Assembly (NCBI GenBank): GCA_011009095.1
Contig: VTPC01000791.1
Span: 381,910-445,909, forward strand
DNA from: Ignelater luminosus
Lineage: Eukaryota > Arthropoda > Insecta > Coleoptera > Elateridae
Direction of reading: 5' to 3'
DNA: 64,000 bases
Position numbers and translations under genes: made by a program. Positions 10,901 to 21,689 of the stretch are shown in pieces. Position 1 is the first letter of the stretch. Every line of letters starts with the position of its first letter. The notes below the pieces were generated by a model, which did not search any database, was not told the DNA's origin, and saw only the letters and a list, made by a program, of their open reading frames with translations.

Positions 10901-13900
10901 TGCATATAAAAGCAAAAATTTCGATGATAAAGCTTACTTTAGGTTATTGACACGTCCGTCCGCCATTATAATGTAAGTCGAATGCTTCGGTAGGTCGAAA
11001 ATACCGCGCATGCCGGACGGACGTGTTAATAACGGAAAAAAGTGCATTTTTACCATTGAAATTTTCGCTTTTATACGCAATTAAGAGAAAAGCAACCTGT
11101 TTATTTGTATTTATTAAAGCTTCAAGATTGCGAAGGTATCCTTATTTTCCACGGAAATTGTATATAACAGCAGTTATAAGTGTCTAAGTTTGGGACCAGC
11201 ATTCTACATGATTGCCGACAGGGTACACACTATTGTAGTATCATATACCACTATAACCACTACCTAAACACTACTAAAAGTAACAAAACGGCAGAAAATT
11301 ATTCTCCAACTCTTCAAAGCACTCTAGAAAGAAAAATCTTCACTTCTGGTACTACCGTTATATAGCTCTACAGATGATATCTTTAGTGCAATGCCCAAAC
11401 GAAGAAGTCAGAACGCATTTGTTAAGAAAAGGTTTAATGACCGCTGGCCGAAAAGGATATTTTAAAAACAAAATGCTAAATACCTAACGTATTATTTATT
11501 ATTGTTTCACTGAAAGAAAAAATAGTAAAATCAATCAAGAAAGACATGAAACTGCGCTTATCTAATTTTGTTGTTGGTTCACGTAAAACTTTAATCCAAC
11601 TTTATTTTCCTCCTAGAATGATTTAATGTAAAACTTTGATTATATTTATTATACAATTTTTTTCTGTTCAACTTCCAATTAAATAAGTGTTGCAGTGTCT
11701 CAATAAAAAGTTATTTCATGTATGTATATATTTAAAACAACGAGAATAAAATACTCATTTAATATTGCTGTAAAATGTTACAGGGAGTATTTTAGGTAAT
11801 CTTGGCCCAAGTTCATAATAAAAAAAAACATTATCATTGTTTTCTGTTTTGGAAAAACCTTTCCTTTACTCAAAAACATATTTAACCAGTACTATTAAAA
11901 ATTAAAAGTGACCATTTCTTTATTATGAACTTGGCCCATTAAAATATTCCCCGTGACATTTTACATTTTTTAAATACAATTAAGAAGTGATCGTGAACTA
12001 TAATAAAGAATAGGATAATATTTATACAGACGAATCAAGCAGTTTTCTTCTTTTTTTCTCTAAGTAAATATAGAGAGTTAGACATCTTCTGGTTCTTTTT
12101 GAAACTATAATTACTTTAATCAATTTCAATACATACTGCGTCGTCTATGGACAATTATGTTAACTGTACAAGCAAACCGTGTTCTTAGGTCAGTAGTGAA
12201 TCCATTACTTTGGTCGTAAGAAAATCTGTTCTCTGTAAAGATTTACAGTCTTAGGATTTTTGATTACTTTAATATACTAACTACCTTCTATCTCCACAAA
12301 GACAGCCATATTTATATTTTAAGTAGAATCGTTTAAATCTATTCTTTTGTGTATTCATCATGAATAAGTTTTTAACAAAAATATAAACTCATATTGTTAA
12401 AAACCAAATTAAGACAAGTTACCAGAAGGTACCAAGGTTTTTAGGCACCTTTACAAAATAAACAATCTTATTTACCTTTTCTATAAACATTCGATCAAAA
12501 TATATCACACGGCAATATTTAAAATGATATCTTGATTACAATTATTTAAGAAGCTGCAGATTAGTTATGTACTTTTTAAATAGGGTGCCTTAGCTCTTTT
12601 ACAACTTTAAACTACTTTTTATTAGTACCTATTATTGATCTTTGATATCGATGTAGCTTAAAATACTTAAATTAGACAACTATATACCTAAGTAAATGCT
12701 TTCTTTAAAGCTATGAAATGTTTCATTTTTGCAGATATTTAGTGCTTGACATTTAAATACAAAAATTCAAAAGAAATGAGCAGTTTAAAGTTATAAAATG
12801 CCTTCCTACTTAATCATTTTTTGAATAGATTCCTAAAATTAGTTGCAAAATATATCTAAAAGTAAATATCCTCGTAGATTGATAGTTATTCGAAATCCAG
12901 CAGCATGGGATAGAATAAATTAATAAAAATAACAATATAAATATAAATTGAACTTGAAAAATAATTAATTATTACATAGGTAACATTATATATAAATTTA
13001 TAATATTAAACCTTCTAAACACAGAAAAATATTTTTTACAAGACTTATTGTTTAGATGAATAGGTAGTATCTACATTGAAATGGTTAATATCTGAAACAT
13101 TAACAAAGAATTCCTCAAAAGTATAAAAGATTTTGATTTAAGTGCAATCTTAAGGATATTTTAAAGTCTTTTACATTGTTTATCATTTTAACTGACGCAG
13201 GAAGCTTGTTAATTCAACCTGTGAATGCAAAAACCAAGAGTAATATAAATTTTGACAATCAGTAATTAAATATCTCTTGTAATTAATGCTATGCATTGCG
13301 AATATTTGGCAAATGTAGATAAATGTGGAACCTAGAAAAGAGAATTCTTTATTCTAATGCATAGTAGAGGTTTGTAATACATATAAATACCTAACTGGAA
13401 TACAGGCAAGTTTTGGAACTCAGAAGAAGTTGTAACATAAAGTTTATTATTTGTTCTGTAAGCAGAACTAGTCAAGTTGTGGAGCACAAAACTTGAAACC
13501 TAAAATGAAAATTCATTATTTAATTTGCAAACAGAAAATAGTTTTTATACATACCTGGCTGGTAATAGGTGTAAGTGTAAATGTTAAAGATCAGTGGCGA
13601 CTCGTAGAAAGCAGAAGAATTTATAACCAAAAAAAGAATTAATTTTTATTTTATAAGGATGAAATTATTTCCATACAAGCGCGCGCGCACGTACACACGC
13701 ATACCGGCCTGTTAATAGGTTAACACATGTTGAAGGTTAGTGGCAATTTGTAGAACGGAGAAGGATCTAGAACCTAAAAAGAAATGTTACAAAAATGAAA
13801 TAGTTCCTCGCATTTTGTGAAATACTAGCGGAAAATTAAACCCTGATTGCAAAGCGTACAATCCCTTGTATTGTATACAATATGTCCAGTATAAGAATGA

Positions 13901-16315
13901 TTTTTATGGGGATCTTGGAAACAGTAAGAGATACAGAATCGGTTAAATGGGATGAAAATTGGCTATTGATAAGACCTTTTTGTTGGCGCTTGCAAAATTT
14001 AGATATCTTGGATAGTTTCTGGGATATTTAAAAAAAAAGTTGATTTCTCGATTTTCGTTTTTATTTTATCTTTCATTGCCACTTTTAGTGTTCTATTAGA
14101 ATACGCTAACAAGATCTTTGTACAACGTTTTGGTTTCGAGTAACCATCATCAAGCTTATTTTTTTAAATAGGCGGAAAAACAATTGAAAATTGTTTTGGA
14201 TAGCTCTTGTTGTCACGATTCTAATGATGTAAACATGATAGGGTTATTTTGATTCCTTATGCTATAAATTAATTCATTCTGCAGTACCCTGGCCTGCACG
14301 ATCACCTGATCTAACATCATTAGATTTCTTCGTCTGGGGTTATATTAAGAATAATGTGCTTAACCAAAATTTTGAAGATGAACAGCAATTATTACAGTTA
14401 GTCACAGCAGCGTTCAACACAAAAAAATCAAAATCAAAATAACTCTAATACGTTTACTTGAAATGTAATATTCAAATTTGAAATAAAATATGTACTTTTG
14501 CAGAAGCATAGCTTGTATGCAAGAACTGTTGTATTTGTTGATTCAGCTTTTCATTCTTTTATTTGTAAAATATTTATTTTAGGTTCTGGACTTGAAGATA
14601 TCAACCTTTACGGTAATCGCATTGAACAGATTGAGCCAAACGCCTTCGTTGGATTACATAGTTTACGATTACTCAATTTAGAAGAGAACCAACTAATGAA
14701 GATTGATATAAATATTTTCCAAGGACTTCCAATTAAAGTATTGAATTTGTCGAAAAATAAAATTAACTTGATTACTGGTTCCTTCAACGTGTTAAGCAAC
14801 CTGGAAGAACTTGATTTGAGTAAAAACAATCTAAGTGATACAATCGATGAACAAACCTTTTTAGGTTCTAGTATTAAAAAGTTAAATTTGGCCGAAAATA
14901 GAATTCATTTCAAACCTGAGCTGTTTTGTGGTTTAAGCAATCTTGAAGAGATTGATCTCAGTCAGAATGGTTTAACCAAACTTGACAAAAACACTTGTTT
15001 TGGGCCTTACCTTCACACATTAAACTTATTTGACAATGAAATAGAAACCATCGAATTAGATTTCCTTTTCAACCATACAGGAATTAAAATGTTAGATTTG
15101 AGGTTCAATGGAATTAAATTTCTAAGACCTGGGCTTTTTGATGGTTTAAGTAATCTTGAAGAAATTGATCTCACTGGGAATGCTCTAACCAAACTTGACA
15201 GAAACACGTCTTTTGGGCCTCACGTTCACACCTTAAAGTTAGGTGCTAAAATAGAAACCATCGAACCTGGATTTTTCATTGCTTCGAAAAACCTAAGCGA
15301 TCTGGACTTATCTCACAACAAAATTACTGAACTTAGCAAAATTAATTTTACAGGATCGAAACTTCGTAAACTGGTTGTAAATGATAATGGAATACAAGAT
15401 CTTGCTCCCGAAGATTTTGAGGAATTAAACCAGCTTCACGAGCTAGTTTTAGATTATAATAGAATAACAAAAATTAAGAACAATACATTCGTTGGTCTTG
15501 AAAATCTCCGCAAATTAAGTTTGTATTCTAATCGAATAATTGAAATAGAGTCTGAAGCATTGAAATGTCTGTGTGACCTAGAAGAACTTTCTCTGGGTGG
15601 AAACTACCTAAGTAATATTGATAAGGGTATCTTTTTACAAACCATTAATCTCAAAGTATTGAAATTGTATTTGAATAATATTCGAGAAATTAAAGATAAT
15701 TATTTTGAAGGCCTTATAAATCTTCAGAACTTATATTTAACTTTTAATAAGATAAATAGAGTTGGTAAAAAGGCTTTTGCTGCAACATCATTACAAGTGT
15801 TAGATTTAAGTCACAACGAAATCTCATTTATTGAACCAATGGCGTTTGAAGGTTTAAATCTAGTGCAGCTTATGTTAGGAAATAACCGTTTATCTAACAT
15901 AAAGAAAGATACATTTTTAGGACTTAGCGTTAAAAACTTACTATTAGATAATAATCTGATTGAAATGATTGAACCTGGAAGCATTGCAGGAGTGAAAAAC
16001 GTTCAATACCTTGGATTGAGGTATAACAATATACGTACAGTACATCCAGATACATTTGCAGGATCTTCAGTTGACACTATAGACTTGTCTCTTAACCAAA
16101 TAACATCTATCGAAGCCCAGGCTTTCGATAATGTTACACTCCGCGAGCTTAATTTAGAACGGAATAAACTAAGTAAAATAGACAGAAACGTATTTACATC
16201 TTCATCATTAGAAGTACTGCGTTTGGGTAACAACAACATATCCAGTTTGTCAGCCAGTGATTTTGAACAGTTACCTAAGCTAGACACTTTAGATATGGGC
16301 ACGGATGTGTATTAA
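7970..16315 (+). CDS. Secreted leucine-rich-repeat protein, ~24 LRRs
   Basis: Exon 1 (7970-8297) encodes a signal peptide (MKNHLLFILFTTWLCIEYAT) and a short Cys-containing N-terminal region. It ends at CCAG|GTATTT. Exon 2 (14583-16315) begins after TTTATTTTAG, and phases agree (1+2). The joined frame is 686 aa. Exon 2 is almost entirely LRRs of about 23-24 residues with the pattern LxxLxLxxNxIxxIxxxxFxGL; I count about 24. There is no transmembrane helix, Cys cap or intracellular domain, and the protein stops at MGTDVY right after a repeat, so it is probably extracellular. Repeats 5-7 and 8-10 are recent duplicates. Such proteins bind partners in insect immunity or adhesion; no specific role is shown. 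The 6.3-kb intron is full of repeats. The end of exon 1 does not look LRR-like, so a missed internal exon is possible; exon 2 alone is very secure. Confidence 0.7.
8441..9212. mobile_element. Non-autonomous repeat, family X copy 1
   Basis: About 770 bp, closely similar to 47244-47864 over nearly its whole length. The ends are inverted (CAATAGACCTTATT at left; CAATAAGGTGTATTG at right), which suggests terminal inverted repeats of about 15 bp. This copy carries about 150 bp in the middle (around 8735-8885, rich in CAAGAAATAA) that copy 2 lacks. There is no protein-coding frame. It lies in the LRR gene intron. Confidence 0.6.
9241..9251 (+). repeat. Homopolymer G tract
   Basis: A run of about eleven G is striking in such AT-rich sequence. 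It sits just beyond the right end of the family X repeat. Confidence 0.8.
9260..10395. other. LRR-gene intron, no gene seen
   Basis: AT-rich intronic sequence. A 125-codon minus-strand frame at 9390-9767 is rich in Ile, Leu, Asn and Lys, has no domain character and is most likely a chance AT-rich frame. Confidence 0.45.
10398..10574. mobile_element. MITE-like element, TIRs around CATGCATTTTGGGGTTA
   Basis: The left arm contains GGGGTTACAACGATCTGTCT and the right arm contains the inverse, AGACAGATAATAACCCC. The interior is palindromic too (AAACCATTT and ACATGGTTT arms). It is non-coding, about 175 bp, and lies in the LRR gene intron. Confidence 0.5.
10765..11225. mobile_element. Foldback element with ~190-bp inverted arms
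   Basis: The left arm (about 10768-10968) and right arm (about 11010-11223) are near-reverse complements. Shared landmarks include GTAGAATACTGGTCCC, ACACTTATAACT, ATACAATTTCCGTGGAAAAT, ACAAATAAACAG and CACGTCCGTCC. The central unpaired part is only about 40 bp. Two short open frames here merely read the two arms. It is a long-TIR or foldback transposable element; its RNA would form a long double-stranded stem. Confidence 0.75.
11770..11967. mobile_element. MITE-like element with ~50-bp inverted ends
   Basis: The left end (TGTAAAATGTTACAGGGAGT, then GGCCCAAGTTCATAATAAA) is matched by the reverse complement at the right end, with small differences. The roughly 90-bp interior is AT-rich and non-coding. 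It lies in the LRR gene intron. Confidence 0.6.
11970..13380. other. LRR-gene intron, no feature recognised
   Basis: Very AT-rich sequence with no persuasive frame, repeat pair or RNA gene. Confidence 0.45.
13385..13850 (+). repeat. Degenerate tandem repeat, ~147-bp unit, about 3 copies
   Basis: Related blocks recur about every 147 bp. For example ATGTTAAAGATCAGTGGCGA (about 13579) and ATGTTGAAGGTTAGTGGCAA (about 13727) are each followed by a GTAGAA...AGAAG...AACC block. A more diverged copy precedes them around 13400. One unit also holds a short CG/CA-rich simple stretch at 13679. Confidence 0.5.
14284..14442 (+). pseudogene. Tc1/mariner-type transposase C-terminal fragment
   Basis: An open 52-codon stretch starts VPWPARSPDLTSLDFFVWGY and continues IKNNV. 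This is the hallmark third-acidic-residue block of mariner-family DDE transposases. Only this C-terminal piece remains, about 140 bp upstream of the LRR exon 2 acceptor. It is a dead transposon fragment within the intron. Confidence 0.8.
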
Positions 16316-18160
16316 TTTTCAGATCACGGATATTGTTTCACTAGCTCTATATCGTTCGATAAATCGATTCATTATAAAAGACGTGTAGGCTTCCAAGATG
16401 AAATGGAATTTTTCATTCCTTTGAACTAGTCTAGCGCTTGTAGTATTGTATGCTTTGAATTCTAATTTTCTAAAATGTAAATATAAAAATGTAATTAACA
16501 AAAATTAACATTCTAAGATGATAAGTTGTGTTTTATAAATTAATAGTAATTTACATAAGAACGTCTTATTATTTATTCTAGGATTATAGCAGCAAAACGT
16601 TGTTTAATTTAATCCAATTATAACTAAATTTAATTTATTGCTAGTAGATAGATCTGTAAAAATTTACAAACTCAAGGTTTGTGTTTAACTAACTAAATTA
16701 AAAAGTAGAGAACATTATTTAGTTTTAGAACATTATTTTATTTTATTCTATTTTATTACAGTTTGTTTGTTATATCTACAGGCAGTACATAAATAAATCA
16801 ATAATCACTAATCATAAACTAATAATAATTCTTATCCTTGATTCGTAATACTAATCTTTTTGAATTTTTTTAATGCCATATAATCTGAAATGTAGGGTAT
16901 GATAAAGGTGTCATATGCAGGAAGTTCAAATCAGTCTACTGAAAGGAGTCGAATTCAAAATTTCTTTCTCATGCGAATATTGAAAATCATGTATTCGGTG
17001 AAATTTCCTGCGTGACCAGCCTGAACTCCCTAATACTTAACTATAGCATTTATGTTGCAGGACTTGAGGAAAGAAGTATTGAGTTATGTGATTATGATTG
17101 CTTTTATTGCATTAATAATACTCAGTCTTTTTTCCAAAAGTCTTCCTGAATAGAAATCCCGCAAGGGATAATCCGTTCTGATTAGGTTCCTGTTGGAGGA
17201 AACTTACTTTGCAACTTAATAATATTCATACAAGTCAATTTTTAACTTTGTTTTTTTTGTAATTACTTTGTTTCTGGACTTATACTCCAGCTCTTTTTTA
17301 ATTATAAATTAAATTGTCTACTTCCTTGTTTAAACAATTGCTCAGTTTTAGTAGAATATTTGTGAGTATAATTTTGGTAAGTGATTTATATTTTATTTTT
17401 GTGTTTTACTTTTGTTTGGTAATAAATTTTATTAACCTTATTTGGATTTTACATCGGCCACTGGACTCTGAGTTTTTTCTTTACTGTGTTTTTTTTCAGG
17501 AAGTGCTAGTGTTAAAGAAAAGTGTTTTCTTTATATAAGCTTGAATGGTGCACAATAAGACAATCATATTAACTTTAATTACCAGTACTTTGTAAACGCA
17601 ACGCAAGTATTTTCTTTAAATATTATATATAATTTGTAGTTGTATTTTTACCAGCTCTCTCTTTAAAGTTTTTGAAACATTTGAACGAATTTTAAATCTT
17701 TTATCTTTGCCTGGCACTACTTTAATCTTATGAAAAACGTTTTTTCCAGTGGTACTACTTACATGCCGACACGTATTTAAAATGCAAATAACTAAATTTA
17801 CCGTGCTGTTACCAATTTTATTATAAATTTTTCTAATCGTCTAAAAAAACCATAACAAAAAGTAATTGGGATGCAAACCCATCCACTCATACTATTGATA
17901 AACTGTTTTCACGTGGCATATGCAATTATATTCAAGCAGAGATGCGCTTTAGACATATACGTAGTCACACTTGTGAAAAGCCTTTTGTCATGTTACGTGG
18001 CGAGACCATTTCTTCGATAGTTCCATCTTACTCTACTCTTATATGCGCCTTCTATTTTCTCACTTCCTCCTTTAGATTTTTGCTAACATTCTGGTATACT
18101 GTTTATTATCGGAACCTTTCTAGTTTCTTGCGTATTCTGGTAAACATTTTCGAGTAGAAG
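16316..18160. other. Intergenic spacer after the LRR gene
   Basis: AT-rich sequence. The only protein-like trace is a zinc-finger-linker-like stretch near 17942, listed separately. Confidence 0.45.
17910..17990 (+). pseudogene. C2H2 zinc-finger-like relic
   Basis: Translation from about 17940 reads MRFRHIRSHTCEKPF, close to the C2H2 finger end plus linker pattern (HxxxHTGEKPF). Only one partial finger is visible and the following sequence is unrelated. It may be a chance match or a fragment of an old finger gene. Confidence 0.3.
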
Positions 18161-18168
18161 CTCTAGAC

Positions 18169-18326
18169 CAGCGATCGGCAACTTTTTAGATACTGCGGAC
18201 CACTGAATTCGTAATTTAATATTTTTTAAAGGTACAAATTAATACCAACGTTGAGTAATAAATAATATCTGAATTTCTTTGCGGACCATTAAAATTACCT
18301 CACGGACCACCGGTTGCCGACCGCTG
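18169..18326. mobile_element. hAT-type MITE with 8-bp target duplication
   Basis: The element begins CAGCGATCGGCAAC and ends GTTGCCGACCGCTG (one mismatch between the ends). CTCTAGAC flanks it on both sides (18161-18168 and 18327-18334), a perfect 8-bp target duplication as expected for hAT. The 158-bp interior has repeated GCGGACCA blocks and no coding capacity. The intact duplication suggests a fairly recent insertion. Confidence 0.9.
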
Positions 18327-18550
18327 CTCTAGACCATAGATAACTAATAAGAGGTTTGGATAAGAAACTCTAATAAAAAAGGATAAACCAAGTTTACAAG
18401 CAACAATAAGGACATCTTTACGTTGCTCGCAAAAACACAGCATCACGTGACACCATAAACTTTGCTTTTACCTGTAAGAAAGGTTTATGTCCGTGCTAAA
18501 AGCGGGAATTTTGAACGGTAACATAAGCAAAAGGCTTTACTACAAATATC

Positions 18551-18667
18551 AATAAAAGTTAAGTTAACAAATACATTAAACAGAATTAATGTTAGTAGTT
18601 TCTGTTACTGTTACCACCACAACAGGCGTTAATTTTATATAATGTATTTGTTAACTTAAGGTTTATT
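18551..18667. mobile_element. Small MITE-like inverted repeat
   Basis: Inverted ends of about 28 bp share TTAAGTTAACAAATACATTA. The spacer of roughly 60 bp is non-coding. Confidence 0.6.
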
Positions 18668-18669
18668 AA

Positions 18670-19635
18670 TGCACAGTAGAGCAGATTGTTGGAAATAAAA
18701 AAATGTTAATTGTCACTGCCTTGAAACATTAATTCATTCAAAGTGTGATGTTTATGACAATGCAAATGAACATTTCTGGCTACCTTATTATATAAACTGT
18801 GAATTAAATATTATTGAAACAAAAAGAAAACAAAAAAGCATAGTCAACATATGTATATTTATCTACGTAAATATAATCATGTTTAAAAAGATTTGTATAG
18901 ATAACAGACATTTGAGATATTTCTAACTAAACTAAATGTACGTCACACACAACCAGTTTGTAGATATCTGCTTCAGAAGAACTCTTAATTTTTTTTAACC
19001 CATTTATGAAAAACCGTTTTATCTTTACTTGGAAACCGGTGTCTTGATGAGGTCAAGTCTTTGCAATTCAACACACAACATCATTTTATATCACCCATAT
19101 TTTTAACTGTTTAGAAGAAAATGGCAACACGTGTTGAAATTAAAAATTAAGTAACATCCTGTGAGCACTACGCAGGCGTAGTTGATGTTAATGTCTGAGT
19201 AAAAAGACGTTGTCAAGTGTATAGCAACAATCCCTTGCTACTAGACTTGAAACACGACTTGAAAACATTTCTTTTGTATGTATTCGTAATTACTCTAAAC
19301 ATGGCAACAAGGCATTTTCTGTTTGCTCAAAAGTGCTACCATCTATAGCATTAATTTAATTTTAATGTGTATTTGTGCTGAATATCTCATCGCTGCCCGC
19401 CAAACATTAACAAAGTTTCCTCGCCATGAAGTGCGCATGGCATGCTCTAGACGACCGGTAAGGTTAACACTACGTGAGTCTAGGTTTATGAGTATAAATT
19501 ACCTAGGGAAAGGATCTAAACGTGACGAGATGCGTAAAGAGAGTAAGTAAGATGAAAACGGCCGTTCTAGAATCGCCTTTGTGTAGGTTAGTTCGAATTA
19601 CCAACTTAAGTTAGGAATACACCTCACAAGTAATA
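18670..19635. other. Spacer, no gene recognised
   Basis: A 75-codon plus-strand frame (19323-19550) begins at a non-ATG codon and shows no family resemblance. Nothing else persuasive was seen. Confidence 0.4.
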
Positions 19636-19639
19636 GTAT

Positions 19640-20019
19640 TGTAACGCGCCACTTCTAGAATATTCTAGAAAAAGTCCCGAACAGTCTCGAACAAGCTGGT
19701 CGAATGTGCCGGAGAAATCTCGAACTATCGAGACCTTCCACCGTCGAATGTTCCAGAAGGAACGCGAACTTTCTGGGCTCATCAAGAACCACTCGGAAAC
19801 GAATATAAGGCTGCGTTGACCGAGCAGAAGGCAGTTCTACAGTCAAGCAGCGAGTAGTTACGAACGAAATAAATGTTAATTAGTGATAAATAAATTCTTC
19901 TGTACATAATTAAATAAATAATTTAGTGTAAATAAATTCTGGAAATAAATTGTAATAAATTGAGTGAAAATAAATATTATTAAATATAAATAAACGTTTT
20001 ATATAGAAAGAACATTACA
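19640..20019 (+). mobile_element. Solo LTR (380 bp) with 4-bp target duplication
   Basis: It starts TGTAACG and ends CATTACA (TG...CA). GTAT flanks both sides (19636-19639 and 20020-20023), which shows a complete LTR without an attached internal region. Inside are a heat-shock-element-like array (19653-19670), a second TTC/GAA cluster (19751-19758), a TATA-like ATATAAGG (19803) about 150 bp downstream, and several AATAAA signals toward the end. That order fits a U3-R-U5 layout in the plus orientation. A 4-bp duplication fits several Ty3/gypsy lineages. Confidence 0.8.
19653..19670 (+). promoter_or_regulatory. Perfect heat-shock element in the solo LTR
   Basis: TTCTAGAATATTCTAGAA is four alternating TTC/GAA units with exact 2-bp spacing, the consensus for heat shock factor trimer binding. 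A further TTCCAGAAGGAAC lies at 19751-19763. Position in the inferred U3, upstream of a TATA box, suggests a heat-inducible LTR promoter; that is inference. Confidence 0.65.
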
Positions 20020-20029
20020 GTATGTATAG

Positions 20030-21685
20030 ATAATTAATAAACGTTGTTGCAATAAAAAGTAAGATAGTAAAGTATAATTTGTGGGTTCTTTTGTTTTTCC
20101 ACCTGGACCTGTAGATGGCAGGTGATTTGATCCTGATTTCTTCTGAAAATCATTTAATTGAAACCTGGAGATGCCTCATCCTTTTAAGGAATTAAAACTG
20201 AAATGTAAGTTCGGATTACCAAACCTTTATGATGTAAATAAGACGGGCATAACTACTGTCTACAAGCCGCCGAAGATATTAGTCTCATTGGGAAAAACTA
20301 AACAGTCAAGTTACAAGTGCACAAGGGGATCAACTTATAAGTCAGCGTAACAGGGAAAGCGCTACCTCAATTCCTGATTTTCCCACTGATGCATTTTCAT
20401 GACGGTTTTGATAATGGATGAACATATTTGTCAAAGTTCTACAAAATTACGACTAACAATAGAAAATCTCTAAATAATCATATTATACAATCACGAGAAT
20501 CATTCAAGTATCGAGCTTCTAAATTATGCAAAGCAGCAGGGTCCAGTGACTTTCTCACTCCGTTGCAGCCATAAGAGGCCATAGTTAGAACGCTAAAGGT
20601 TTTCTATAACCGAGCTGCAAGCAGTTTATCATTAATTCTCCTGAATATCTTTCGAATTAGCGTTCATGATATTGTCGTAATAGCCGGCAAAGCTTTTCAG
20701 TTGCCTTTCACTCCTTCAAATACGATGAAGAAATTTGAGAGTAGCGGAATTGAACCCGCATATACTTACATCTTCGCAGAACACGACTTCTTGTCGTCTT
20801 ATATTAGTGACGTTACCTAAAGGTTGGTGGGATAATTTTCAAGCTATGGAACAGTTTAAATTGTCTATTGAGCGTTCCTAATATCCTAAGAAGCAACCTG
20901 GACTCTCTGGTTTATAAGGGATAACAAGAAAACTTTTGCCCGAAATAAAATCTCTTGAGCAATTACGGCCTTTCCTACAACTTGCTCATAAGAGGGAAAT
21001 TACTAAAGAACAAAAAAAGAGAAAATTTACTGTCTTAAGGAACACACCCAAATAACATGTCCATACTTTTGAAAGGAAGAGGAAATCTAAAAAGTTAATG
21101 AAAGAGGTTGCCAAAACCGGTAATCAAGCGGCAAGTGCTTCAAGGTTCCTCGAGTAGTGAGTCAGAAAAAGAAGACAAGTTGAAATCATGAATCGTCTGG
21201 TACTTTTAAAAGAAGAAAAGATTGGTTTCATTGGGCGTCTATCATACTTAACTCGAATGCATTAAATGTCGTACTTATTCACAAATTCTTTAATTGGTTC
21301 TTTCATTCTTGGTTACCAATAGTTTCTCTTCAGTTGCTAATGCACTTCTTCTACTCTTTGGTTTCTCTTGTCTTCGTTTTAAATCTTTATATTTACTCCT
21401 ATTGATCTTTTTGGGTTTCTACGAATACATCTATAATTTTTTTGGGCTCTTGGTCGAATAATACATAGGATCACACGCAGCTTACTTAAGATTTTATAGA
21501 TTTCTTCTGTAAATGCATATAATTTAGCAGCGTTGGATACGTGCATTCCTTTAATACTAGCGTTATATTTCTATCTAGTTTTGTGTACACTGAGGTACTA
21601 AGTGAAGGAAATAAGCTTTCTTCAATAATGCTTTGATTCTTCATTTTACCTATTGGTTCCTCGAGAATCTCAATGGTTTGCTTTA
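20030..21685. other. Decayed retroelement-like and spacer sequence
   Basis: No intact gene. A 59-codon open stretch from the ATG at 20171 has no clear family. The minus strand from about 21900 downward carries the tail of the gypsy relic and fades out near 21400. A T-arm-like motif near 20742 was considered and rejected as a tRNA. Confidence 0.4.
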
Positions 21686-21689
21686 GTTC

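Noticed and set aside
20742-20830. tRNA-like T-arm (GCGGGTTCAATTCCGC on the minus strand)
   Set aside because: No matching A box, position 33 of the supposed anticodon loop is not T, and the cloverleaf cannot be completed. At most a SINE or tRNA relic.
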